Source: Flavobacteriaceae bacterium GF1 (GTDB taxonomy: Bacteria; Bacteroidota; Bacteroidia; Flavobacteriales; Flavobacteriaceae). Taken from it: a stretch of 64,000 nt of DNA. The translations under genes and the position numbers were made by a program. Below the pieces are notes generated by a model that saw only the letters and a program-made list of their open reading frames with translations, ran no database searches and was not told the DNA's origin. The stretch spans positions 124,001 to 188,000 of the forward strand of contig WNKP01000005.1 in the NCBI GenBank assembly GCA_009797885.1, given 5' to 3'. Of the stretch, positions 1-8,522 are shown piece by piece (positions within the stretch are counted from its first letter, which is position 1; each line of letters begins with the position of its first letter).

Positions 1-2
1 CC

Positions 3-770
3 TTCTTGGATTTTACCATTGCCAAGGGCTTTGATGGCATAGAAATCAATATTCCCCAAAATCCTGCTTTTGAAACCTCCTTTTTCGAGTCCCTTACCGC
101 CTTAAGACAGGAAAAACCCGAATTCATTTGTGGTTTACAACAGGTTCTTGGGTCAAAAGGGGAAATCCCGCAAGACTATCTTGACAATGTACTGAACCGT
201 TTGGACAACTTAGTGAAGTACAGCCCATCATTTATCAACTCCCACACCGGAAAAGACCATTATTCCTTTTCGGACAATTGTAAAATAATTGATGCCACAG
301 AAGAATTTTCCCAAAAACACCGGATACCCGTATATCATGAAATCCATAGGGGAAGATTCACCTTTCACGGCAGATCTACGCTGCAATATCTGGAAGTATT
401 CCCACAGTTAAAATTTGTTGGGGATTTTTCCCATTGGTGCACGGTTTCGGAATCGATGTTGGAAGACCAGGAAGCTATTATTTCCAAAGTGGTTCCAAAA
501 ATATATCATATCCATGCCCGGGTTGGCCATGCCCAGTCGCCCCAGGTCAATAATCCATTTGCACCGGAATGGAAGGCACATCTGGACCAATTCGTAAAAT
601 GGTGGCAAGCCATCGTGGACCATCATTCAAGCTATCGGGAAATGTCGATCACTCCAGAGTTTGGCCCATTTCCATACATGCCAAGTATTCCATTTACCAA
701 GGAACCTCTGGCAAACCAAAGCGAGTTGAACAGTAAAATGAAAGATTATTTAAAAATGGCCTTAAAATGA
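3..770 (+). CDS. Sugar phosphate isomerase/epimerase family protein (5' truncated by window edge)
   Basis: The reading frame is open to the left edge (codons run from base 3), so the true start lies outside the window. The protein resembles the xylose-isomerase-like TIM barrel (AP endonuclease 2) family. Likely metal and substrate residues lie in YHEIHRGR, in VGDFSHW and in the C-terminal ITPEFGPFPYMP. Such enzymes interconvert or epimerise sugars and sugar acids in the cytoplasm; the exact substrate cannot be read. Its stop overlaps the start of the GH127 gene by 4 bp (ATGA), so it belongs to the same sugar-degradation operon. No signal peptide can be judged because the N-terminus is missing. 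Confidence 0.75.
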   Translation, partial: FLDFTIAKGFDGIEINIPQNPAFETSFFESLTALRQEKPEFICGLQQVLGSKGEIPQDYLDNVLNRLDNLVKYSPSFINSHTGKDHYSFSDNCKIIDATEEFSQKHRIPVYHEIHRGRFTFHGRSTLQYLEVFPQLKFVGDFSHWCTVSESMLEDQEAIISKVVPKIYHIHARVGHAQSPQVNNPFAPEWKAHLDQFVKWWQAIVDHHSSYREMSITPEFGPFPYMPSIPFTKEPLANQSELNSKMKDYLKMALK

Positions 771-2821
771 AAAAAATACTAATTATGATTTTGATCATAC
801 TCTCTTGTTGCAAGCCTTCAAGAGAAGATTCACAAGGGGAGAATTTTTCCAAAAATGTAAATAAAGTGGCGGAACAGCTCATTGATGACAGTGATGCCCT
901 ACCCTTCTTCACCCATAAGACCAGTCCATTAAAATCCAGTTTTCAAGCTTTCAAAACAGGCAGTGTACTCCCTAAAGGATGGATTTTGGAGATGATGCAA
1001 AATGACCTGGAAAAAGGAATCGTCGGTGCATTGGATGAACTCTATCCCGGAATTAAAGCAGATGATCTGTATTATACCGCACGTAGGGGTGGCATGGAAG
1101 ATATTCCGGAAATGGGGGATTTGGAACTCACAGGTCAGGCCTGGGAAAAATCCATCATGTGGTGGAATGCGGAAACCATAGGCAACTGGTGGGATGGTTT
1201 TGTCAGACATGCTTTTTTGACCCAAAATCCCAGGGCAATTGCGCAGTCCCATACCATTATTGCAAACCTACTGGAATCCCAGGACCAGGATGGTTATATC
1301 GGAATCTACAAACCCAATCTTCGTTACCAGCACGAAGGCTCCAATGGGGAGCTGTGGGCACAAACTACGGCTTTCAGGACCCTATTGGCCTATTATGAAT
1401 TTACAAATTCCAAGGAAGTATTACATGCGGTGGAACGCGCTATGACTCTCACAATGGAAAAATATGGTGAAAACGGTAGGAACCCATTTTATCTGAAAAA
1501 CGCTTTTGGCGGTGTTACCCACGGTCTCATGTTGACCGATGTTTGTGAAACGCTTTACCGCATTACCGGCAATGAAAAATATCAGGAGTATGCCACCTAT
1601 CTGTACAAGGCATTTTCCACCTATGGTATCAACCGGTCGTTCAATGATCTGCGGTACCCCTATTTAATTGAACAAGATTCCCTCTTTCAAGGGCATGCCG
1701 TACATACCTATGAACATATTCGTGCCATGGCCAATGCTTACTACAATACGGGTTACCCGGAATTGAAAACGGCCTATGAAAATATGCTATCAAAACTGGA
1801 GTCCTGTATTTTGCCCAGTGGTGCCGGTCATGGTGATGAGTGGATTTTAAAATTGGAAGCCGATCCCAACGAAACAGCCGCCGAGTACTGCGCCATGCTT
1901 GAGTTAAGAAATTCTTATGGCAGTCTGATGCAAAAAACGGGAAGTACGGAGTTCGCGGATGCAGCGGAGCAGTTGACCTATAATGCCATGTTGGGGGCCA
2001 GAAATCAGGATGGAACGGCCATTACCTATTCCAAACACGACAACTGCCACGCGCTCGACGGTAAACATCACCAAGGGGATGCCTCCACCAGTGAACCCAG
2101 ATATAAGTATTCCCCAACACATTCGGAACCTGCCGTCTGTTGCGTGCCAAATTATGGAAGAAACCTCCCCTATTTCCTTCATCAAATGTACATGAGGGCG
2201 GAGGATGGCATCGTCGTTCTTATGTACGGACCATCCGAGTTGACAACAGAACTGGAGGACACGACCATTTCCCTGGAACAGCTAACAGACTATCCCTGGA
2301 CAAATGCAGTGACTTTTAAAATCAGGACGGCAAAGCCCGTACGATTCACATTAAAACTACGAAAACCGGAATGGAGTGCATCCATGGATTTTCCATCAAA
2401 TATGGAATCCGTTACGCTTATTGGTGACTATTATGCCATGACCAAAACATGGCAGGGCGAAGAAACATTTACCATTGAGTTCATCAATCCGATCAAACGG
2501 AAAAAAGCAAACAATGGGGATGTGTATGTACAGCAAGGTCCTTTGGTATTTGCCTACGCAATTCCGCATACGGAACAGGTCATCAAAACCTATGGCGATT
2601 CCCCTTTCAAAGATTACCATTGCCTCCCTGAAAATGAGGCCCATAAGAATTTGGTCATCCCAACGGATGTTGATCTTAAACGTACAGAAGATAGTGGTCC
2701 GATAATGGAGGGACAGCTTTTTGATGCATCAAAACAAAAAGAAGTGCCCGTACGACTGGTGCCAATGGGCAAAACTGTTTTAAGGCGTGTCACCTTCCCT
2801 GAAAAAAGAACGACGAAATGA
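767..2821 (+). CDS. GH127-type beta-L-arabinofuranosidase-like lipoprotein (DUF1680)
   Basis: A 684-residue protein with an N-terminal lipoprotein signal (hydrophobic IMILIILSCC, lipidated Cys near residue 15-16), so probably anchored in the periplasm or on the cell surface. The body matches the (alpha/alpha)6-barrel plus beta-sandwich plan of GH127/DUF1680. The residues known in this family for the Zn-bound Cys nucleophile are present: Glu373-Tyr-Cys375 and the paired Cys458-Cys459 in AVCCVPN. GH127 members remove terminal beta-L-arabinofuranose and, in relatives, other furanosides. It is translationally coupled on both sides (ATGA overlaps) with the sugar isomerase and the GH13 gene, which points to degradation of a mixed plant or algal glycan. 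The substrate is inferred, not shown. Confidence 0.8.
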   Translation: MKKILIMILIILSCCKPSREDSQGENFSKNVNKVAEQLIDDSDALPFFTHKTSPLKSSFQAFKTGSVLPKGWILEMMQNDLEKGIVGALDELYPGIKADDLYYTARRGGMEDIPEMGDLELTGQAWEKSIMWWNAETIGNWWDGFVRHAFLTQNPRAIAQSHTIIANLLESQDQDGYIGIYKPNLRYQHEGSNGELWAQTTAFRTLLAYYEFTNSKEVLHAVERAMTLTMEKYGENGRNPFYLKNAFGGVTHGLMLTDVCETLYRITGNEKYQEYATYLYKAFSTYGINRSFNDLRYPYLIEQDSLFQGHAVHTYEHIRAMANAYYNTGYPELKTAYENMLSKLESCILPSGAGHGDEWILKLEADPNETAAEYCAMLELRNSYGSLMQKTGSTEFADAAEQLTYNAMLGARNQDGTAITYSKHDNCHALDGKHHQGDASTSEPRYKYSPTHSEPAVCCVPNYGRNLPYFLHQMYMRAEDGIVVLMYGPSELTTELEDTTISLEQLTDYPWTNAVTFKIRTAKPVRFTLKLRKPEWSASMDFPSNMESVTLIGDYYAMTKTWQGEETFTIEFINPIKRKKANNGDVYVQQGPLVFAYAIPHTEQVIKTYGDSPFKDYHCLPENEAHKNLVIPTDVDLKRTEDSGPIMEGQLFDASKQKEVPVRLVPMGKTVLRRVTFPEKRTTK

Positions 2822-4485
2822 AAACGATTACAAAATACATTTGCGTTTCCATAGTGCTGGGAACGATTTTTTCCTGCGAAACACAAAAAAAGCAGGAAGC
2901 AACCAAAACCATGGAAGCGTTCACTATTCCACAAGACCCCATCAATTGGAACAATGAAGTCATTTACCACGTGATGCAACGCAGTTTTTATGATAGCGAT
3001 GGTGACCTACATGGCGATCTCAATGGGTTTACCAAAAAACTGGATTATCTCAAGGAACTTGGCGTGACCACCATTTTGTTCACCCCTTTATACGAATCCG
3101 GTTTTTACCACAACTATTTCCCGACGAATTACGAAAACATAGACCAGGAATACGGAACCAAGGAGGACTATCTGAATTTTGTGGAGGCCGTACATCAAAA
3201 AGGGCTTAAGTTCCTTATGGACATGGAAACCCAGTATGCACAAAGCGGACATATTTGGTTTGATGATTCCTATCAAAATCCAGACTCCGAATATTCGGAC
3301 TTCATTTATTATTCGGATTCCCTGAACCAATTTCCAGAGCAAATTTTTAGGCCTTCCAAATCGCCCTTATATGAGTTCACGGCCTGGCCTGGCAACAAAC
3401 ACAACATCGTTTTTCTCGATTTGAACCATCCCCGTGTCAAACAGTGGATGATCGATTTCTACAGCTATTGGGTTGACCCCAATAACGATGGGGATTTCAG
3501 TGATGGGGTTGATGGTTTTAGGATTGATCATATTATGGACGATCTGGATTACAAGGGGATTTTCACCAATATGTACCAGGATTTTTGGCAACCCATTTTT
3601 AAGGCCTGTAAGGACATCAATCCAGCTGTTTTTATTTTGGGGGAGCAGTCCAATTGGAATGAGTACGGTGACCAAATGATCATAGAAAGTGGTGCTGATG
3701 CAGCTTTTGGTTTTCCGCTTAGGTTCGCCATTGCCGGAGAGGAAGGCACCCATGATATGTACATTGACCCATCTTCCAATGGGGTTACTATGGAACCCAA
3801 TCGAGTCCATAAGGTGGTTTTGGAAAGTCTCAACAGATTCAGCGATAGCATTTTCTCGGTGAATTTTTTGGAAAACCATGATACGGCACGATGGGCAACG
3901 GTGGTACAGGGCAACGAAAACCAAAAACGAAATGCCGCTATTTTGAATCTGCTTTTGCCTGGAATTCCCTCCATTTATTATGGCCAGGAGTTGGGGGTCG
4001 TAGGCCAGACCCACGAATGGGGAAGCGATGCCAACCATATTCCAGTTCGGGAGGCTTTTCCATGGACCGCTAGGATTAACGACCCAGGAAATGCGCTATG
4101 GTATAAGGACAGTGCCCCCGTTTGGGATACTTCCTTTTGGAAATCGGATTTGATCGATCAGTTGAGTCTAGCGCATCAAAAGAAAGATCCAAATTCCCTT
4201 TGGTGGCATTATCAGCAGCTCATTACCCTTAGAAAGGAACACCCCAGTCTTCGGTTAGGCGATTATATGCCCCTATTTGAAAATAGGGAAGGGATTATGG
4301 CGTTTCAACGAACGTATCAAAATGAAAGGACGATTGTGTTGATCAATATCAGTAATGAACGACAAGACATCCCAATGGACACCGAAGGGTACACAACATT
4401 ATATGCAAAGGGAGCCACCCCTGCCAACACAACACTAAGGTTAGCCCCTTTTAGCCATTATATTGCGATGGACAAAACGAATTGA
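2818..4485 (+). CDS. GH13 alpha-amylase-family lipoprotein
   Basis: A 555-residue protein with a lipobox (VLGTIFSC, Cys at about 20) and an alpha-amylase catalytic barrel starting at VIYHVMQRSF. The catalytic triad of GH13 is readable: nucleophile Asp237 in DGFRIDHI, acid/base Glu276 in FILGEQ, stabiliser Asp355 in FLENHDTARW. A C-terminal beta domain follows (about 470-555). The conserved region I (normally DxxxNH) reads DMETQY, so the usual substrate-binding His is replaced by Tyr; this is odd for an alpha-glucosidase or amylase and suggests an unusual donor subsite. It overlaps the GH127 stop by 4 bp and is the last gene of the operon. Confidence 0.85.
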   Translation: MKTITKYICVSIVLGTIFSCETQKKQEATKTMEAFTIPQDPINWNNEVIYHVMQRSFYDSDGDLHGDLNGFTKKLDYLKELGVTTILFTPLYESGFYHNYFPTNYENIDQEYGTKEDYLNFVEAVHQKGLKFLMDMETQYAQSGHIWFDDSYQNPDSEYSDFIYYSDSLNQFPEQIFRPSKSPLYEFTAWPGNKHNIVFLDLNHPRVKQWMIDFYSYWVDPNNDGDFSDGVDGFRIDHIMDDLDYKGIFTNMYQDFWQPIFKACKDINPAVFILGEQSNWNEYGDQMIIESGADAAFGFPLRFAIAGEEGTHDMYIDPSSNGVTMEPNRVHKVVLESLNRFSDSIFSVNFLENHDTARWATVVQGNENQKRNAAILNLLLPGIPSIYYGQELGVVGQTHEWGSDANHIPVREAFPWTARINDPGNALWYKDSAPVWDTSFWKSDLIDQLSLAHQKKDPNSLWWHYQQLITLRKEHPSLRLGDYMPLFENREGIMAFQRTYQNERTIVLINISNERQDIPMDTEGYTTLYAKGATPANTTLRLAPFSHYIAMDKTN

Positions 4486-4608
4486 TCCCAACCCCAACCC
4501 ATAACTGGACTACAATGCTTCTTTGTTTAGCAGCAATTTAGACAATTCCTTTCATTTTGTGGCGCGTTAAAAAACTGATAAAGAACATCGTCATCATTCA
4601 GCAATCCC

Positions 4609-4616
4609 TAACTTTA
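4609..4616 (+). promoter_or_regulatory. Flavobacterial -7-like box TAACTTTA
   Basis: TAACTTTA fits the Bacteroidota -7 consensus TAnnTTTG in seven of eight positions and lies 112 nt before the next start codon. No clear TTG was found at the right spacing upstream, so the call rests on the box and on its recurrence before many genes of this window. The leader between it and the gene contains CACTTC/GAAGTG arms (4625-4630 and 4658-4663) and CCGTTGGAATAGCAT at 4690-4704. Confidence 0.4.
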
Positions 4617-4720
4617 AACGGTTTCACTTCGTAGTTGTAAAATCATGAAGGTTTTTTGAAGTGGGGCCATAACCGAGAACCTTATAGCACCGTTGGAATA
4701 GCATCCATTTAAACCAGATT

Positions 4721-5173
4721 ATGAAACAATCCCCAATTTTTGCTTCGTTCTTTTTTTTCCTGTTGACCTGTTATGTCCAGGGACAGAGCGCTAAAGACAG
4801 CCTGGAGATAAAACAGGTGGCATTGGATTATATCGAATCCCAACATCTGGTGAAACCGGAACAGTTTGAACGCTCGGCCCACCCAAGAATGGTCAAAAGG
4901 ACCTTTTGGACGGACAAAAAAACGGGAAAGGAATATTTGCGCGAAACCTTTACCGATGCCATGGTCCTACTGGCTGAGACCTATAACCAAGACGGCGATG
5001 GATTCCCGGAAAACCCAAAAAAAGAGGTCATTATCCTGGATATTTATGATAAAACGGCTTCTGTTAAGCTCATAGCGGATGAATGGATAGATTATATGCA
5101 TATCGTAAAACTGAACGGAAAGTGGCAATTGGTAAATGTACTTTGGCAGTTCAATGATTCCGAATCCCATTGA
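4721..5173 (+). CDS. Secreted NTF2-like / putative lumazine-binding family protein
   Basis: 150 residues with a cleavable signal peptide (SFFFFLLTCYVQGQ, cleavage about residue 22), so exported. The rest has the cone-shaped NTF2-like fold seen in the putative lumazine-binding and SnoaL group: a long N-terminal helix (IKQVALDYIES), then beta strands ending WIDYMHIVKLNGKWQLVNVLW. Members of this group are mostly uncharacterised small-ligand binders or accessory domains. It stands alone, with its own promoter-like box and a 105-nt leader, and is not coupled to the glycan operon upstream. Confidence 0.65.
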   Translation: MKQSPIFASFFFFLLTCYVQGQSAKDSLEIKQVALDYIESQHLVKPEQFERSAHPRMVKRTFWTDKKTGKEYLRETFTDAMVLLAETYNQDGDGFPENPKKEVIILDIYDKTASVKLIADEWIDYMHIVKLNGKWQLVNVLWQFNDSESH

Positions 5174-5322
5174 AAACTTGAGGGCGGAAAGCCTAAGATA
5201 ACATGACGTAGGACGAATTTGAGGGGATTTTCAAGGCTTCATCCAAGCGCTGGGAAAAGGATTAAAAACCCGTAGCACTTTAATCTGCCATCAATAACAT
5301 TCCCTTTGTACCTTGCGTCAAC

Positions 5323-5345
5323 TTCCAACAACCGGTCCGTTGGAA
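5323..5345. repeat. Inverted repeat TTCCAAC-N9-GTTGGAA
   Basis: A perfect 7-bp inverted repeat around ACCGGT in the 297-bp gap before the nucleotidyltransferase gene. Its right arm forms the string CCGTTGGAATTGCC, close to CCGTTGGAATAGCAT found 31 nt before the gene at 4721. The rest of this gap shows no gene or RNA that I recognise. Confidence 0.45.
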
Positions 5346-5470
5346 TTGCCGACAGTAGCTTCACCAAGACGCTCAATTGTATATCAAGGGAAATGGGGCA
5401 CAGCTAATACTATAAAAGGGTGTCTGCTGCCATCATCCACAAATAAAAATGCTAACCTCAAAACAATGGA

Positions 5471-6268
5471 ATGTACCCCGCACTAAAAGCACATCATAAA
5501 GAGGCCATAGAAAACCTTGTTCGGGAATACCGGAATGACCAAAGGTTCCATGCCATAATTATTGGGGGTTCGGTGGCAAAACAATGTGCAAGGGACGATT
5601 CGGATGTTGATTTTATGATTATCGCCACTGAAGAGGAATTCAAACTCCGGAAATCCAAAGGGGACCTCTTCATTAACCGGACAGATCTCTGCAATTACCC
5701 AAGTGGATTTGTTGATGGGAAAATTATAGACCTTCATTATCTCAACCAAGTGGCGGAAAAAGGAAATGAACCCTCCAGAGCAGCTTTTGATGGTGCTTTT
5801 ATAGCCTATTCAAGGATAAAAGGCCTTGAGCAAATTTTAAATAGAATACCCGTTTACCCCGAAAAAGAAAGGAATGAGCGCCTAAAATCATTTTATTGTA
5901 TGGCATTCATACAAAACTGGCTAATGGGAGAAGCAGAGCGTCATGGCACCCTGTACACAAGGTCAAGGGCTGCGTCCCAACTTTCATTATATGCGGGTAG
6001 ACTGATCCTGGCCCATAACCGCATTCTTTTCCCTTATCACAAATGGTTTGTACATTATTTGGAAAAGTGTGGAGACAAGCCTTCCGGTTTTATTGAACGT
6101 ATGAACCGTCTTTTAAAGGAGCCAACCTCTAAAAATGCAGGTGTTTTATTCCAAAGCATTAGGGATTTTAGGGATTGGGGGATAAGTGACCATGAGGCCT
6201 ATATGTGGTTTATGACCAAAATGGAATGGAGCTGGATGCATGGCACCACTGCCTTGGAAGACCTATGA
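5471..6268 (+). CDS. Nucleotidyltransferase-domain protein
   Basis: 265 residues. The polymerase-beta-type nucleotidyltransferase signature is clear: GGS at residues 32-34 followed by Asp45 and Asp47 (SDVDFMII), the metal-binding pair. The C-terminal half is helical and of the kind seen in aminoglycoside-adenylyltransferase-like and MNT-type proteins. It would transfer NMP to a small molecule or protein; there is no adjacent HEPN gene, so a MNT/HEPN toxin-antitoxin role is not supported. Stand-alone gene; ATG 5471 is used, the nearby ATG at 5466 being out of frame. Confidence 0.65.
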   Translation: MYPALKAHHKEAIENLVREYRNDQRFHAIIIGGSVAKQCARDDSDVDFMIIATEEEFKLRKSKGDLFINRTDLCNYPSGFVDGKIIDLHYLNQVAEKGNEPSRAAFDGAFIAYSRIKGLEQILNRIPVYPEKERNERLKSFYCMAFIQNWLMGEAERHGTLYTRSRAASQLSLYAGRLILAHNRILFPYHKWFVHYLEKCGDKPSGFIERMNRLLKEPTSKNAGVLFQSIRDFRDWGISDHEAYMWFMTKMEWSWMHGTTALEDL

Positions 6269-6325
6269 AATCATTTTCAAAATATTGTACGACGTTGCCA
6301 TACCCAGTTCTTAAATTAAAAAAAT

Positions 6326-6850
6326 ATGCAGTTTAACTTAGACAAATCAATCGAGGTACTGGAAAAAACACCCGCCATTTTGGAGTCTTATTTATTGGAC
6401 CTCTCGGACGATTGGCTGAGAGAGAATGAAGGGGGAGCTACATGGAGTCCCTATACTGTTGTAGGGCATTTGATCTTTGGGGAGAAAACCGATTGGATGG
6501 TGCGAATCAAAATAATCCTCAGTACTTCGAAAAACAAATTGTTTGAACCCTTTGATAGGTTTGCACAGCAAAAGGAGGACCAAAGTAGGCCCATTAAAGA
6601 TTTGCTCCTTGATTTCAGGGAATTGAGAAGTAAAAATTTGGACGAACTCAAATCTTTGAAAATAACCCAAAACGAATTGAAGCGCACCGGAATACATCCC
6701 GAATTTGGGGAGGTAACACTGGAACAACTTATTGCCGCTTGGACCGTTCATGACTTGGGCCATATTGGGCAAATCAGCAGGGTCATGGCCAAACAATACA
6801 CCAAAGAAGTGGGACCGTGGATCGCTTATCTGGGAATTTTAAAAAAATAG
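6326..6850 (+). CDS. DinB family protein
   Basis: 174 residues forming the DinB-like four-helix bundle. The usual metal-ligand histidines are visible: His in TVVGHLIFGEKTDW and the pair in WTVHDLGHIGQISRVM. DinB-fold enzymes use a divalent metal for thiol-dependent transfer or isomerase reactions, but most remain unassigned. A second DinB gene lies at 36999. The 57-bp gap after the nucleotidyltransferase gene suggests possible co-transcription. Confidence 0.75.
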   Translation: MQFNLDKSIEVLEKTPAILESYLLDLSDDWLRENEGGATWSPYTVVGHLIFGEKTDWMVRIKIILSTSKNKLFEPFDRFAQQKEDQSRPIKDLLLDFRELRSKNLDELKSLKITQNELKRTGIHPEFGEVTLEQLIAAWTVHDLGHIGQISRVMAKQYTKEVGPWIAYLGILKK

Positions 6851-7247
6851 TAGGCCCATAAAAGCGAACCAAAACCACCATCAATTACCCAAACCCTAAG
6901 GGCAATTGTAATGGAAAAAAGGGAAATCCAAAAGTAGGAATATCGAATAATCCCTATTTGGACACCCAGGGCCCACAAGTGAAAAAGAACTGCCATCGAA
7001 AATGGAAAAATGAACTAAAAAAATCCCAATAACGTTTATAATTCACCTAGTTTTCAGTGTATTGTACCGTAATACTCCGGCAAAACAAGGTCGGATTTCC
7101 TAAGTCAAACAAGCTATTGAAAGCGATAAATCATCGGTAAAATACACGTTCAAACCGACAAACAACAAAACCTATGAATTTTTCATAGGGGATTCCAGGA
7201 AAGCTTTGTGGAAATTTGTAAGAGTTAAACGTCCAAAATCTTACAAT
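6851..7247. other. Intergenic region of about 400 bp without a recognisable gene
   Basis: I see no coding region or known RNA here. Its main feature is a hairpin at 7171-7189 listed separately. An upstream TTG codon at 7206 could extend the next frame, but ATG 7248 directly precedes a good signal peptide. Confidence 0.4.
7171..7189. promoter_or_regulatory. Perfect 8-bp hairpin CCTATGAA-TTT-TTCATAGG before the PD40 gene
   Basis: Perfect inverted repeat with a 3-nt loop, 59 nt before the start codon at 7248. There is no T-run after it, so a terminator is unlikely; it may be an operator or a leader hairpin. Confidence 0.4.
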
Positions 7248-8447
7248 ATGATACGCACAGCTACAATTTTTATGATAGGGGCATTTTTGCTACATGTTGG
7301 GGCTACAAAAGTTGTGGCCCAAGGCGATGCCCATCCACGACCTATTTTTGGGGATGAAGAAGCTACCCAACGAATTGATGATTATTTAAATCTACTTAAC
7401 CAGGGCTACTCGGAAATTGAAATATTTCAAGATTTGGGTAATGCCAATTTATTAAGTGAAAACTATGATTCCGCATCGTTTTGGTTCGAGCGTTTATTGG
7501 AAAATACACCGGACCCGCAGCAAAGGGAACGGTTTCAGGAACGTTATGCCTATGCGAGTCAGAAGGCCCTTGGAAAATTAAAAAACGAGCAAAGGGACTG
7601 GACCAATACCGTAATGAATGATTACAGGTCCATAAGTCCATCCCAGCAACTAAAAAATGCCTCTGCTGTAGTCGTTTCCGGGAAAAACAGCCTACGGAAC
7701 ACCAAAGCGGAATCCCTGGCACATATGAAGGAGCAGTACACCCCAAAACTCACCATAACGGCAGATGGAAAAATGGCATTCTTTAGCAAGGCCACTGTCC
7801 AAAAACCGGAGACCGGTATATTCTCCAAAAAGGAAATCGTTTATGAAATCTATCGTGCAGAGAATATCAATGGGGAGTGGAAGAACATCACAAAGGTCCA
7901 GGTATGTCCAAAACACTATTCTGCCAAGCATCCTACGGTTTCTTCCGATGGCACACGACTGTTCTTTGCATCCAATATGCCCGGCACCTTTGGGAAATAT
8001 GATATTTATGTTTCCACGATCAATACGGATGGTAGCTTGGGACAGCCCAAAAACCTGGGGGCCAAGGTCAATACCAGAAAGGACGATATGTATCCAAGTT
8101 TATTGAACGGTTCCACCCTGGTATTTGCATCCAACGGTAGAAAAGGACAGGGTGGTTTCGACCTCTATGCGGTAACCGTGGAAGGCAATCGATTGAGCAA
8201 ATCCAAAAACCTGGGCAATCGTATCAATAGCCGGTATGATGATTATGCCCTTACCTTCTCACCGTCCAAGGGAATGGGATTTGTATTGTCCAATCGTGGT
8301 GACCAGCGTACCGTTGGCCAATATTCCATTGCACCACGGGAAGAGGGTTTACTGTCCAATGTGGAAAAGGACGATCAGAAACTCTGGAAGGCCTTACATG
8401 ACGGAAACCAAACGGAGTATTCCTCGACAGTTTTTGAGGACGAGTAA
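7248..8447 (+). CDS. PD40 beta-propeller protein, partner of PorP/SprF
   Basis: About 399 residues from ATG 7248. A signal peptide (IFMIGAFLLHVGATKVVAQ) is followed by a helical TPR-like stretch (about 30-100) and a WD40-like PD40 propeller (about 150-370) with typical blades such as FFASNMPGTFGKYDIYV and FASNGRKGQGGFDLYAV. In Bacteroidota such propellers are usually joined to an OmpA peptidoglycan-binding domain and are encoded next to porP/sprF; here the OmpA domain is absent and the protein ends soon after the propeller. Exported, presumably periplasmic, and likely to work with the PorP-like protein 75 bp downstream in type IX secretion or surface-protein anchoring. Confidence 0.75.
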   Translation: MIRTATIFMIGAFLLHVGATKVVAQGDAHPRPIFGDEEATQRIDDYLNLLNQGYSEIEIFQDLGNANLLSENYDSASFWFERLLENTPDPQQRERFQERYAYASQKALGKLKNEQRDWTNTVMNDYRSISPSQQLKNASAVVVSGKNSLRNTKAESLAHMKEQYTPKLTITADGKMAFFSKATVQKPETGIFSKKEIVYEIYRAENINGEWKNITKVQVCPKHYSAKHPTVSSDGTRLFFASNMPGTFGKYDIYVSTINTDGSLGQPKNLGAKVNTRKDDMYPSLLNGSTLVFASNGRKGQGGFDLYAVTVEGNRLSKSKNLGNRINSRYDDYALTFSPSKGMGFVLSNRGDQRTVGQYSIAPREEGLLSNVEKDDQKLWKALHDGNQTEYSSTVFEDE

Positions 8448-8522
8448 AAAAATCCCCTTACGATCTCTATAAAAGGAAAACCCCTTTGTTGACCCATACA
8501 GTTTCACTTTAACCCCGAAAAG

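Noticed and set aside
3367-4038. 223-codon minus-strand frame opposite the GH13 gene
   Set aside because: Shadow of a well-supported gene, no motif.
5471-6268. MNT/HEPN toxin-antitoxin pair
   Set aside because: The nucleotidyltransferase has no HEPN partner; its neighbour is a DinB protein.
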